A stretch of 64,000 bases of DNA, from positions 6,718,501-6,782,500 of the forward strand of contig CM065321.1 of assembly GCA_033032175.1 (NCBI GenBank), given 5' to 3'. Made by a program: the position numbers and the translations under genes. Within the stretch, counting starts at the first letter, position 1. Each line of letters opens with the position of its first letter. The notes below the pieces were generated by a model that made no database searches, was not told where the DNA came from, and worked only from the letters and a program-made list of their open reading frames with translations. This DNA comes from Saturnia japonica (taxonomy: Eukaryota; Arthropoda; Insecta; Lepidoptera; Saturniidae). This document shows, one piece after another, positions 14,878-29,800 of this stretch.

Positions 14878-17800
14878 CTAAAAATTAAGTTACACTTAAA
14901 TCACAGATTTCTTCTATTTACATTGCACAGAGTTCATGCAGTAGCGGTGTGTTCGCAAAAAAGGTTTTTATAGCTGTACAGGTGAATTTCTGAGATGGAG
15001 CAGTAAGGGCATTACCATAACCATTACCAGGCAATAACGGTTTTTTTAAGTGTAGAGTTAGCAAAAAAAATAGGCACTATACACAAAAACTTTTTTTCAT
15101 ACCAATCGATCATGTTTCTTATAAGCACCAATAAACTCTGTGGGTCCAACTGAGGTTAGAGTACTAAAAATTTCAGAAATCGCAAAAAACTTTTCCATAT
15201 GAAGTTGCTTGCTAAACCTCTTTGTAGTGAAGATAGTCACAACCGATGTTATGATGTTGTGCTATAAGTAGTTTACACATTTAACTTTATAGGTTTGGTA
15301 TTTGCCCCAATCTTACCTGATGTTAAGTGCTAACGTAGCTTAAAACGGTAACACGCTAAGTCTAGAGTGACTGACTCTCAAGTGCAGTCACCGGAACATA
15401 CCCACGGGTGCTAGGCGATACATTTTCAATTTGACGATGGATAGATGAATGGATGAATGCATGTTGAGAGGATGAATGAAAGAAGAATGACTATACAAAT
15501 TTATGATGTGAGTATGAAAGGAATCATTAGTAGAGGAAGGCCTAGACGAATATTTATCGATCAAATCGGAGACGTTCTGAAGAAAGGTAAGGTCAAGCTC
15601 TAAACCGACGAGCATGCATGAAAAGATTAATGAATGTCGAAGAAGCGAAAGAGGTATACCAGGATCGTAGCAGGTGGAAGGACGTGGTTTTTGCCTACCC
15701 CGTTGGGATATAGGCGTGATTTATGTATGTGTAGATGAATGGATGGGCATTACAAAATGCCCAATCTTGGTGTTTTTTGTTTCACAGATAGTTCAGGCTC
15801 ATTGCTGTATTCGAAGGCACGTCAATCGACAAAATGTCATGTGACGCCCATCGTCACTCAAATAAATATGTTCCATGTTTGTTGACAGTTTGTGTGTGCG
15901 TAAAACATGGCAGTTACCTTGAATCCCAGTTCTCCCTGGTTCTCCGGCTCGAAATCGTATAGAGCAGTGCAGCAGGGTCCTTTGTTGGGCGCGAGTGGAG
16001 TCCTCGCCGGGGACTTAACCGGCGACGGGAGCGGTGACGCTGTGGACACGCAAAGGCTTTAATGCTTATATAAATTTCAATGTAATGTCAGTTAATACTA
16101 TACTTGCGACTTGTTCAAATTATCATAAACACTAGTGACTCATCGTATCTTTAAATTTTAAGTACGTCATCAAGGAACCGATATCAATCCTTTTAGGTAA
16201 CATTAGACAATTTTAATATTTTTTTCAACTGACTATACTGTTAGCCTAGGGCCCTGGAGCCATTAGAGCCTTTGACAGCTTCATCGGGCTTTGGGGTGAA
16301 CGTAGAAAGCACACGACCGCGAAAGCGAGGCAACAAGCTCAAGGGTGCCAAAGTGGCCGAACCTCGGCTTGGGCTGTTGCCGTACATGCAAATAAGTCGT
16401 GATCGGACTAATTCCCTATCCGAAAAATTCGAACTAACTATGTATCATATATACATGTTTCTACTTTCTAGGAGGAAGGAGTAAATATGCATTTAGTAAT
16501 CTTGTAATTTGGTCCAAGTAGCCAAAAAGGAAAAATGAGTCCTAATTTCCAAGCGCTTCTTTTTATTTCCCATACCATCTAAGTAAGGTCAGCACCGACA
16601 ACATTATTCCACTCTTCTATCAGTATTTACATCTCCTATACACATATTTTCATTCCTCGTTTAATCCATCTATGCCTTCTTCGGCCTTCCTCCACTCCCT
16701 TAATCGTCCACCTTCATACTTAACTCTCTTCTCATTATATGACTTTCATCACTCCTTATGACATGCCCATACCATGCTAACCTATCACTCTTCAACTTTT
16801 CTGTCACTGGAGTCATTTTAATACTTCATATGAATATACTCATTTCTAATCTTATTCATTCTAAGTTACCCCACATATCCATCTTAATACTAAATGAGAG
16901 GCTATGAGGATTAATTTAAAAAAAGTTAATGCTTTAAAAAGATCCTTTGCTAAAATATACTTAAGCTTTATTGACCCTTTTAATGACGGTTACAACTAAG
17001 CTAGATTATGTTAAAGACCATATTATATTGACAAGTCGTAAAAAAAATTATAGCATCTAAATCTCCCATGATTTTTCTATAATATAAATGATTGTTTATT
17101 TATTTGTGCTGAATAATGTTAAGATTTAATATGGTCACTATTTAAGTAAATTTTTTTATCACGTACGCAAGGTAGAGCATAGAGTGATTGAAAATTGTCC
17201 AAGTTGCAATTGTATAGTATCCACCAACAATCATAAAAGTGATTCCACTACGTAATACAATGACGAAACTAAAACACATGGACAGGTTACATCTTGCAAT
17301 GATTACAAAAATTATGACGCAATGATATGCTTCAATTATATGTAGTAATTGAAATATAATCCGAAAATAAAAATAGTGCTTATTAAAAACGGAATTGTGA
17401 AAAATTCAGTAATAAAATTGAATGGCACTTAGGACTAAATTTCAAAGTACTAAAATTCAATACAGAACAAAACACTTTTTTCATTTTCTACATGCAGCTA
17501 GTTTTCAAATTTAATTAATAATAGCTTGCATTTCATTAATAGTACTATTATTATTATTTCAGTAAAAATATCTACTTTGTTAAGTTTTGGAAAACGCTAA
17601 ACATCTGAAGCAAATGTAGGTAAATTATCCTTGTATATTAAAGCAATAAATGAGGTAAGTATTAATTTTAAAATTTCTTTATAGGAACCAAATGGAAAGC
17701 TTAGTTTTACATTTCAACGTTTTTTTTTAAATATTTTTTTCTTTATTTTTTACCACTTTTATATATTTCATTATTGTTATACATAGGTAACAAAATAATA

Positions 17801-20800
17801 TTTAGATTTCATATTATGTTAATTACGTTTCGTGAATGGGAACAAAGCCTGTCCAAATAATTAAAGCCATTATACACCAAAGGTTATGAATGCAGCGGCC
17901 CATGATTGGAATGATTTTTACATGCACAACGATAAGATATGTTCTTGGAGTAGCATAAACATCTACATAAATCAAAAGTAAAAAAAACTCTACAAAAATT
18001 ACATAGAAGTAATTCAAACTAAATCGAAGCAAAGAAAACCCAGAGACGACTGCGTGAACAGTTTTAATGTTTCTAATATGTGTAATTTGCGAGTAAATGT
18101 ATATTTATTAAACTAAATAATTATACTATTTTTATGCACCTAAGAAAAATATTCTAGTTTAGTAGCAAACATTTGTTTAGAGACTTGGTTTTTTTTTATG
18201 AGTATGCTTAGGGATATCAGTGAAAATGTTTTGTGTTTAACATACAATGTAAGTACATATCCAATGAACTTTTTCTAAACTAAATTTATTCTGTATAGTT
18301 ATTATAATATAAAGTTGTTCCAAAAAATATTATGTGTTCTTTAGTATACCTTTTATGATAAAAGATGACGGATATGTATCTACATGTACGTAATAATGGC
18401 ACAGAATTGCTAACTAACGTTCACGTGTGCAATTTTTTTGCAAACTATTTGTGGCGTATTGATCTTCAGCATAACAATTATACTGTTATTATTTTTAATA
18501 GTTCAGCAACTCTGAACTTGGATAATATGTGTATCGTAAGTATGTGTATGTATGACTGTGTATGTGTTACCGTTGTTGGAGCGCTGCGAGCCGCCAGAGC
18601 CCGGGAACAGTTCCAAGTTCGATGGTGGCTTGTGCTCAGGGGAGCCGGCTTGAGAGCCACCTTATCCGCGAAGCATAATTATGGTAATATTAAACGATAT
18701 TTGCGAATTGATTGTTGTTTGTAGTAGTACTACCTACGAGTGCTTACACTGTAACTGTTTTTTTATTGTGTTTAATAATTATAGATGTATATTTAATTTT
18801 GTGAGCATAGAACTTTTTAAACTGTATACATTATGTTGTGCATGTCGATTTAAAGTTCGCTTGTAAAAAAATCTGAACTTTATTTCTACATCTTCAGAAG
18901 ACAGAAAAACATCGACTACTGAAGGGACGAGCTTGCCAACATAAAAATTAACACAAAAAATATTTACTCCAACAATTCGTTTGGGGTAATTATAGCAATT
19001 CATTACTACACGCGAAGTAGACAATACATTTTTGTCAAGCGATAAAGAACTTAAACGATGCAGATCTCTTTATGTACATATTATATAGAGTTAAAAAAAA
19101 AAACAGTGTTTAATTAGTCACTTTACGTGTAGTATAGAACAATTGATAACATTTGTAATATACAATTATCACGCGCCTACATCAATTTCGTAATTAATAA
19201 AATTTATTGATCGTAATGTGTACTTTAAAACCGATTATAATTATAATACAATCTACTACAATATAACATACAATAAAATGAAATGGTATAATCAGTCTTA
19301 GAGGTCAACAATTACAAACAAGAACAAAATGCATTAATTGACAAGTTTTGACAATCGACTTTAAAGTAATACTGTTAATAAATTAATCGTGTACAAAATT
19401 GGGAATTATTCAGAAGGTAGGGAGGAAGAAGGAACTGGATTTTCGGCAACCTGTAAAATTTTCAGTGCACTTTTATATACCAGAACCGTTTATCTGTTAA
19501 AATAATATAACAAGCGAATTAAAGAAAATAATAATAGTTAAAAACAAATTTATAGAAATTGATTAATAAACACATTTTTTATGTTATAATCTGGGAAACT
19601 AACTCGAGTTTTAATACTTTTCAAATTTCAGAGACCCCTAGCGGTAACGGTGAGGTAACTGAAATGAACGTACATAAAACAAAAGTTTTTGTTTGAAAAC
19701 TATTAAAACTCGCTTAAACCCCTCGATATGGTTTCCGACCTATTGGTTTTAATTACATATATTAGTATTTTATACAAAAATAATCTATGATATCTCCATA
19801 CACTGATTTTTTATAAACACACATAGTTGCTAATTTATTGTTATTATTTATACAAAACCGACACCAGTATAGAATTTGTCAAAAAGAATGGTTAATTAAA
19901 AACAATTTTGCAATATTCCTTTAACATACATATCCTATAAGTTTTGTATAGTTGTGAGTTTTTTTTATTATTGTGCTACCAGTAGCTTCTCGGGACCACA
20001 AATAACAAAAAATAAACTCAGATAGATATAGACGATGTTCTATCGCCTGTTTCACGGTGATTGTTCTGAAGAACTATTTAATCGAATTCCCTGCTCACCT
20101 TTTCACAACACAATCACACGCGCTGGGTTTCGGAGTTACAGTTTTACGGTAACCTCTATCTCGATACGAAGTAAAAAGTTTTATGTGTTCTATCTTTGCC
20201 ATACGGTGAGACTGTGGGACAATCTTCCCGGCCGATGTGTTCCCTGCTTCTTATGACATTGGGTCCTTCAAGCGTAACGTGAAGAGATACTTATGCGGGC
20301 CGGCATGATAGCGACGACCGCTGATGAATTGCCGCTCTGTCGGTGATCGATGTTGCCACAAAAATTTTTCTTTGGAGGTTTTGAGTTGCAACTTTTGGAA
20401 TTCCTCAAATTCTTAACTTGAAATGAATCACTATTTAATTTGAAATTGTCGTCTATTTTCATTTTAAATAGTGGCACGGTATGATGGCCGTTTTCATACA
20501 TTACATTAGTGATATGAAATGTAAACTTATTTTGGAAAAAGAAAATCAAATGCGAGACTTATCTATAAGTTTTTGGATTTATAACTAGTATTGCAAGTAG
20601 TATTTAATTAAAAAGTTTAATTAGATTCGTCCATACTGCTATTTTCACTGTCGTCGCTGCTATCATCACCAACATTAATTATAACTTATCAACAACAAAA
20701 AGTTTAAACGGAGTCCAAATTAACAGCAAGGGTCAACAGTTATGCGGTATCAATGTCCGAAATCCAAAGCCTGGTCAAAACTATATCACAATAGGACTCT

Positions 20801-23800
20801 CACTCACAGTTTGCCGGAGGTAGTAGTTGTGCTGGCCAACGATCCTATAAGTATATGTGACGATCTTATTAGATTTCATTAATTTGAATTTTGAAAGATA
20901 TAAATGCCTAGTTGTGTGCTAAATAAGTACACTAATAATTATAATCCATCAAGGATTCTGTCAAACGACGTTCTTCTTTTCTTAGTAAAAACGTGAAAAG
21001 ATTTGTTCGCGGGTACATATTATATATTTACAACATAATATAATTTATACTATAGTTTAGAAGTCAGTGTAGGTAATAAATTAATTTTGTGTCCTAAGAT
21101 TACACATTCGATAAATTTTATTAGTAACTGCACGTCACTATTGACAATAAAGAACAGCAATTTGCTCTTTCAAACATAATTATTAATTTATACGAAATCT
21201 CATGAACGGACAAATGTCAATACGGACATCATAGCGTGCTGCTACTATTATAGTAAATGAGATACGCAGATAGGCTTTCATACGCAACGAAAAAACCTCG
21301 AAGATAGTTTCAAAAATCTCAGAATTTCAGAAGTATATGTTGGCTTCGGCAATTTTTATCTTACACCTTGCTCCGTAGATAATAAGTTGTTAGTAACTTG
21401 TAGTGGTGTAAGGCTACCACCATCAACACACATAAAAGTGCCATGAAATGTGAAGCGTGCCATGTGCTCAGTGTTTCATGAAAAAGTGTATACATATAGT
21501 TAAAACCGATATTGACTATGGACTGCACATGGTCTATTTATAAAACTAAAATTATTGTTTATATGCTCTCAGAAAAACCCCATAGAGCAAAAAGTTTCAT
21601 AATCCTGGAAATATTGTATAAAATAGCTATATGAAGATAATGTCAATATGGTCATAATAACAAAATATAACAGTAGAGCACTATAAGTATTCTACAGGGT
21701 GGCGCAGAGAGAAGTACCACTTTTGATTTCGCGCGCATTTCTAAATGACAAAATGGAGAGGCGCGGGGATAGCAGCAGTGCGTAGCGCAGTTTTTGTAAT
21801 TTTAGTCACCATGAGTCATTCATTACACGGGAGAGCAGCGTGCATTTTGTGTCCGCGCATTTTACGAGAATGCTCGATCTTAAATTACTGTTCTACGGCT
21901 TTACCGTGTTGAATACGAGTTGCGGCGCATCAGTGAGTGTCCCAGTACTAATTTAATAAAGCAATGGATTGAAAGATTCGAAAGGACAGGATCGACGCAA
22001 AAAATGCAGCCTCGGGGTCGTCAAAGAGTATCACGGACCGATGAAAACATTCAGCTTGTTCTAGAATCTGTACGCGCGAATCGACGAATGTCGGAGCGCA
22101 AACGTTCATCTGTTTTGGGAATCTCTAGATCGACCTTGCAGCGGATTTTGCGGCTCGATTTGAAATTACATGCTTATAATACGCAGCTAGTGCATGAACT
22201 AAAGGCAGCAAACTTCAAATCGAGATTGAGATTTGCAAATGTAATGCGTAATGAATTCAATAATTTCAATAACATCCTTTTCTCGGATGAAGCCCACTTT
22301 TACCTTAATGGATTTGTAAATAAGCAAAACTGTAGATATTGGGCAGCAGAAAATTCTCGATTGAAACATCAGAAGCCGCTACACTCACCGAAAGTTACAG
22401 TTTGGGTCGCAATTGCAAGATGGGGAATCGTCGGACCATTTTTTTTCGAGAATAATCGTGGCCAAGCTATGACCACCGTCAATTCAGAGCGCTATACAGC
22501 CATGCTGAGAAGTTTTTTGATTCCAAAGCTGCAAGAATCTCGAGGCTATAACAGAAACACTTGGTTCCAGCAAGATGGGGCTACATGTCACACTTCAAAC
22601 GAGAGCATCGCCGTGGTAAGAGACATGTTCCTACGTAAATTAATTTCACGCAGGGGTGACATCTCCTGGCCACCAAATAGCCCCGATCTCACGCCAGCAG
22701 CCTTCTTTTTGTGGGGTTACCAAAAAGCAAAGTTTACTCTAATAATCCAACAACTCTGCAGCAACTAAAGCTATATATTCGGCAAGAAATGTAATCCATT
22801 TCAAGGGAAATTCTAACGAAAGTTTTCCAAAATTTTGATGCAAGATTGGAAGAAACCGTCAAGGACACCATTACGAAGATGTAATTTAAAAAAAAAAAAA
22901 ATAATTTAATTTCATTAAATTATTGAATTTTCAAAAGTGCATTTCTCTCTGGGCCACCCGTTAGTAGGCGAATGGATTGTACATTACATTACAATACACT
23001 AATACCACATTACAATTTGTTGTAATTTAGAGGGTCTTTGTGCATTTCGTATATATTATCAGTCCCTTGGAAACTTTGCCTTAGTATCTACTTAAACATC
23101 TATATACTTAATATATAAATATCATTCTGCAATAGGCAATGACCCCGAAACAGTTATATTTTTATATGAAATTCAAAGACAGTTTAAGTAAAACAATACT
23201 TTGCGAACTTAATGTTTTATAAAATGGTTTTCTGATAAAAGGTTATTAATAATTTACACATGTAATAAAATGTTCACAGAGTGAAATAAAAGTTCGCTTC
23301 ATATAAAAAATGTAAAAAGGCTATTTGTGTTTAGTATTTCTAGAAATACGTACAAAATGCGTGAACAATGAAAATTTGATTATTTGATTTCACATCGCAT
23401 TTGCATGAAGATAAACTCACTTCAGGGTTGTACGTGATACTCGATAACGATTTCTACAGTGAGTCCTGCCGTATAATTTCGTATTTCATAAGAGCAAAAC
23501 GATACCAAAAATGGCTAAATAACGTCTTCAAAATAGCAAATTTTGATTATATTTTATGGTACATTATGCCTTGCAAATAATCTCAAAAGTTGTAATTTTG
23601 AAGACGACATTTTGTAATTTTTGCTATCGCTTTAAAATACATAATAAGATGGCGGGTAATTGAATGTGACAGAACGATTTTTACCTACTAAATGTTTATA
23701 GTATAGTCTATTCTGTAAACTTGTTTTTCATCACACTTTCAGGTAAAAAGTGTCATAATATGCAGGCTTTCTTGCGTGTAACCTTCTAAATAAAACCCGA

Positions 23801-26800
23801 GGGCCTGTTATGCAATGCTTCGGCTGTACGCGTCTTTACGCCTTTTACGTTTCTGAACGCAGCATATTTGTATTATTTATGGAACACTAGCCCGCCAACC
23901 GCATAAAAAACCGCTCTTCGCAAATTTTGTAATTATTGAGTTGACTAGTACTGTAAAGTAATATTCATTAATAACTGTAGAGTCACCATAAATTTCAATA
24001 AACAAGTTTACTTACACTTTTTTTGTCATTTTTTTATTTATTTACTCAGAAATGTGATGAAATCATTGCATGTTAAACGAGCGGTACGAGAATTAAGATC
24101 ATCGACACATTAAAACCAGTCTTTGACTTTGGGCTTCTAATAGACTATCGTTCGTAATTTCTTATTTCCCACCATCGAGACACAATGTACTATAAAGGTA
24201 CTGATTGCGGCTCATTTTAGTTACGTAAAAAGTCACCGCATGCATAAGCCCCAGTAACTGAGTAAAACTAAATAGGTACCTTTTATCAATTATGAACATA
24301 TTTATTTATACATATTAATATTAAATCCCAGTACAAATATATATACCAGTACAAATATATATATCCCAATACAATAGCTAATTTTGACGCACACCTTGCA
24401 ATCCATAACCAAAACGGAACATAAAAAACCCAGCAAATAAAACCCGAATCACCTGTCCACGGATCCATCCCATTGATCTGTGTTCGCGGCGCGGGGTGCG
24501 GTTTGAACCCCGGCGCCGGTCTCACAATGGCGCGAGGGTTATGTGGTGCATCCCACGCCTTAAACGGATCAGTAGTGCTAAGGTCGCCGACTGAGGATGA
24601 AGGGGGGAGGTGTTGGCGGGGACGGGAGAGGCTATGAGTGGAACCGTACCGCCTACCATGGTTAAAATCATGGATGCCCTCGATGTGTAGATCTGCTAGC
24701 GTCTTTGGTACAAATTCCAACTTGGGACGGTTGACAGCTTCGTCTTTCCTGGAATATATGGAAGAAATAACTAATTAGTTTAACATGGGGCTGAAATTTC
24801 TTCATGTGGCCTATGTGACGATACAATTGGAACATTCAGTCCAATTAGTTTTAAGTGATTAATAAAATCACAAATCTTGTAGATTGACAAAGACAAGGCT
24901 GGCACAGGGCAGGGATAAAGCCAGAAACATGCTTTTAACATGCAACGCGAAGAGAAAAGGACATAATTATGTTACAAACCAAGATAGACGATAAGCGGTC
25001 GTATCGCGTGTTAAAAATATGTGTCTGGCTTTAATAACGTGAAAAAGAGGAGGCTTTGTGATGGGACAAAAAAAGCTGTCCATAATGTCCATTATGCTTT
25101 ATTTATTATGTTAATGTTTAAACCAATTTTAAACAAATCTGAATGCTTACTACACCTAGAATAACCGCACCACTGTTCTGTTACATTTACACTTGCATTT
25201 TTCCTAGTTCGAAGAGATAAAGTCTATTCCCGCATTTGCTTAAGTTTAGAAATATTTCATAAAAACTATATATATATATATATATCCACGGAAAGTCATG
25301 TCGCTTATATATCTTTGAAATATACAACTACTTTAATATATTACATAAAAATCTCCCTTACTTCTCCATAAGAGTCGATACAAGTCCTTTTAGAATTTCT
25401 GTGCATTGCTGATGATACTCCAATAGACCTTCAGCGAAGAAACTCAACTGTGCAACTTGCTCCACCTGTAAACATTAATTATAATAATGTAAAGTGCAGA
25501 CTATTGTAAAACATTCTTTGCATCTCAGTTTAACTTACATCGTTATCGAGAAGATTGAACATTCCAACTTGAGCAAGTTGAAGTGACTCGGCAAACTTTT
25601 CCTCCGCTTGTCGGATCTCGTCATCTGGAATGTGAGCACCTGGTGTACGCACGCTTCATAAAACGTACATCTCGAATAGAAAACCCATTCAATTATAAAT
25701 ATACGTAGCAGAAGAAAATATAGAAGCAAACGAAAAATCACAAAGGCATAAAGGAACAAAAATAAAATCATACAGACCAAACGCCAGAATCAATACTCAA
25801 GTAATAAACGTAGAGGTTCGAAGGATCACGGGTCGCAGGACAGGAACAAAATCATGAAAATAAATAAGCGTACATTTTAAAATTTGATCGTTGATCATTC
25901 TCTTTATTTAGCGTACTACTTACTACTAGGCTAAGATGTTTAGCTGTTTTACTTTCACTTTTACATACCCTGTCTTGTCGATCCATGACTTGGACTCATA
26001 TAAGGGCTGGCCCTACCAGGGCCTGTTTCATAAATTAATAAAATAAAAACTCATAGTAATAAAATAAATTTGATATAAAATATTATATAGTATAATATTA
26101 ATAGTGATAAAAATGACTAACAATCACCTTTCGCTTGCCTGCGCCGTTTGCAATCGAAGTCCAATCTACGTCCCTGAAGTTTTTTTCGGTGGTGCTGAAA
26201 TACAACAGAATAAGTCAAAATATAGTAATATACATAATTATACATAGTCTGTACAAAAATGATTTACTAACTCCATTGTCAGATATTATGACATTTATTC
26301 TGTAATCTAATGTTACATAAATAAATAAACATAACATTCCATCGCGATGAAATCATAGCATGGTTGTAGGGCTTTTTCTAATACCCACCTGGCTAGCTAC
26401 CACCCTCATGTTGAAAATCTGTCACCGAACACCAATAGGTGTGTGTTCTGTCAGCTGTACTTGAAAGCTAGTTTTCCATTAGGCTTAACGTGCTACCATC
26501 TTGGCCCACGTCGTCACTTAAGATCAAGTGAGATCGTGGTCACAACGCTAAACCCATAAAGATTTCACTCTAACCTTTCCTGTGATAATTAATAGTCATT
26601 AAGTATGGCAAATAGCTATGAGTGCATACTTAGGAGCTAGCAAAAGACAAGTAAAAAAGTGGACTGGCAACAATAGAATACATTTCATTTTTAATTAATA
26701 ATAATTAACGAGATATTTTATATTATAAATATCAGGAATAGGTTTCAATAAATGTTAAGCCAACTTCCCTGCTTCTTGCTGAAAAAGCACAAGATAAGCA

Positions 26801-29800
26801 ATATAATAAGCTGCATCGATGAAGAATACTTCTAGAACTGAAAGTAATTTGTTTTTCATAATAATTATACACATCAAAATTCAAGTTCTTACCATAACTT
26901 CCTTCAGATCTTTGGTTTGTAAATGATGCAAAGGTTCCAGGAAACTTTGTTTGATATTATCGTCCAAGGAATATTTGACATCTGCCATTTGCTTCAGTGC
27001 TTCACCCATTTCAATGAGGCACTGTGCTACAAAATGTAAAAAAGAAATGTCATGAAGTAGCTTAATATTCATTCAGTAGGACAAATAATTTATTATGGTT
27101 CCGTTCTCAAAGAATAAACCCTATTGCCACACCTACGAGTACGATGTCCGTCTCGGTCCGTCGTATTACCGTTAAAGGACTGTATTTTCACACAATATGT
27201 GTTATTAAGGCATATATCTAATATAAAAAATCAAAAAGTAAAATATTAAGTTGTATGAAACATGAAACGTGTTTTATTGTGTGTTGTACATACATACATC
27301 ACGCCTCTCTCCCAACGGGGTAGGTAGACACAACGTCCTTCCTCTTTCTACGATCCTGGCATACATCTTTCGCTTCTTTAACATACATCAATCTTTTCAC
27401 GCACGTTCGTCGGTTTAGAGTACTCTTGACCTGACCTTCCTTCAGAATGTCCTTTTTTTAATTTTTACGGAAGTGAAAGTAGAATAATTGCAGTAGAAAT
27501 GAGAGCGCCAAGAGGTATGCTAGATATTTTTTTAGATAATAGTGTTAGGTTCTTTAATAAGATCCCGAAGCACATAACTGATTTACCGGACAATGACTTC
27601 AAGAACCATGTCGAGCAGGTTTTACTCTCAAAATTTTAGAGTGAATCATTATGTGAATGATAGTGATGTATGGAAGTGGCTCTATCTGTGCATCCACGAA
27701 ATATTATGGTTATTATTATTGTATTATATTAATACTATTGTACCGTTAAAAAAAAAGATAAAGCTGATCGAATTTCTTTCCGGTACTTCTCTATGGCTGG
27801 AATATTTATAACCGGTAGTAGTGTTTTGACGTTCATAAGTGCCTGCCTTCTTAGAGCCCAAATTGAATAAGGAATTTTTTGATTTTCATTTTGTTAGGAG
27901 TGAAATTGAGTGACAGAATAAGAAATAGTTTGATAAGGGAACATTGTGGTGTGAAAGAAGATATTGTTGGGTACGCGTCACTTCCCCTCTGCGTGAGGGG
28001 GGGGGGGGGGTGTGACGCTTCCCCGGTTTGGACGGGCGTTTTGTTGCGCCGGATGCCCGTCTCGTAGACGCCGTACGGATGCCAGTGGGACGCGATGGTA
28101 GTGAGGGGGTCCGTGGGGGTACAATAATGCACGACCGCTTGAGGTGCCGGGTTTTCAAATGAAACTCGAACTCTTGTATACTGCTCGCAGGACGACCAAA
28201 GCTTTCTTCTTGTTGTTCTTGTAGTTACTTGTACTCGTTCAATTGCGCCGTGCCCCATATGGCGCCTCTTCGAGCTTAAGTAGTTCGGAGAGTGACCGTA
28301 AGGAGAGCCCCGCTTTAATTCGTGTTTTAATTTTAGTTTTCACTTTGGTCGCCCTGTTAATCGCTCTATATTTCTTTTTTAAATACATTGTGTATACACG
28401 TTATATGTCAAAATATTCCTTGTCGTATTACCTATCCATTAAACACTCACATATTATATACATCAAGTACATATTCCGTACATAAGCCAAAAACAATGCA
28501 ATTTACGGGCGGCATCACCGCTTTCCGTTCGTAAAGTTTCTATAACATTGGATATCCTTACTCTATTGACTTATTCTATGCATTTACCTATTCTATAATA
28601 CATAGTTCTATTTCCATATATGTAACACACAATACATAAGCATTTATATACAACTTAATACATAACATGCTACTTATAATGTAGCGTAGTCGCTAACATT
28701 TCTCTATAATTTTATCTATATTGATCTATTCTATCATGACACATAAACACAATAATATAACATAATAACCTAACACAAGACACGAAAATAACAGTTCTGT
28801 CGCCAACAGATATAGTCACACGGATTGGGAAAGAGATGTTTGGTGTATGTATTATTATTACGGTAATACACACAAGCGCTGAAGTCTGAACTTGGTATGA
28901 TTATAATTTCCATGATTAAGGCTCTTTAAGCAAAACAACAAATAAATCGGTTATTGTAAGTGTAGTTTATACTAAGGTTCCTAACTGCATTCAGTTAAGG
29001 TAACACATTTTTTGGCAAATAAATAGCACAAATTGTGGTAGAACGGAACTCTTGATAAAATATAGTAATTTTTATTGAACTCACCGAATATAGTATCTTC
29101 GCCTAATTTCTTGCCATAGTGCAGCATACAATCACCAAGTACGCCTTCAGGTTGGGGATAAGTATTACTTTTAGCTTGCCCACTCAGCTTACTGATCCCT
29201 TTCACAGCTGCCATTTTAGCTCTAGCAGTAGGATTCGGTTGAAGAAATTCTTTAGCTTTTATTTGTAATTCTTCTACCAATTCACAGGTAACATCTGTTT
29301 TCTGAAAATGAAATATTTATGTTCTTATGTACAGTGGTGGTTTACTAATTATAAACAACGAGTACTTTATATTTCTTCTTACCTAATTAACATTATTTAT
29401 AAAAAATTGTGAGAGTTCAAACAATATTAAGTCTGATATAATTATGCCTTATAATATAATACTTCATTTTAATAAAATACTCTATTAATCTATTAATTTT
29501 AATTATGTATCTCATTTTAATATATTCCAATGTTTTTTCTTTAATAATTATAAATAATCGAAAATAAGCCATCGATTTATTTCATACTGGCCGCTGGCCA
29601 CCTAATTAGAAACAGAACTTTGTGACGCGTTCTAATTTCATTTTATCATTCATATTAGTGTATCATTATTGTGTTAATTATTGAGAATGGGTAAAAATAA
29701 GAGTTGCGATGCATCACGAGAAATGTAAATTTTAATCAAAATTGGACACACAGAAAGATCGCTAGCTACATGGAACGTTCGGTGAAGAAGATGTTTGACG

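Larger units (their letters stand above)
16040..24452 (-). other. EndoA: EndoA intron 9 (8.4 kb), transposon-rich
   Basis: Contains a repeat copy (16262-16440), LINE pieces (16580-16880, 20035-20350), the cassette exon candidate (18571-18660), a mariner-type element (21695-22961) and a hairpin MITE (23485-23645). Outside these, 16900-18560, 18670-20030, 20560-21690 and 23650-24450 are AT-rich with nothing else I can support. Confidence 0.75.
27027..29084 (-). other. EndoA: EndoA intron 4 with LINE debris
   Basis: Holds LINE pieces at 27289-27450 (minus) and 27500-27735 (plus) and a GC-rich repeat patch at 27960-28260. 28300-29080 is AT-rich with nothing recognised. Confidence 0.75.

Noticed and set aside
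18365..18724. 119-codon plus frame
   Set aside because: Overlaps the phase-matched minus-strand cassette exon; composition is that of a chance frame over GC-rich DNA.
19410..19452. Minus-strand TTTTACAG followed by a short frame [14 protein letters not shown] and a stop, possible alternative EndoA end
   Set aside because: Its phase does not fit exon 9, no other exon upstream matches, and the composition is low-complexity.
27851..28258. 135-codon minus frame in EndoA intron 4
   Set aside because: GC-rich repeat-like island with a G14 run, no domain and no splice support; kept only as a repeat patch.
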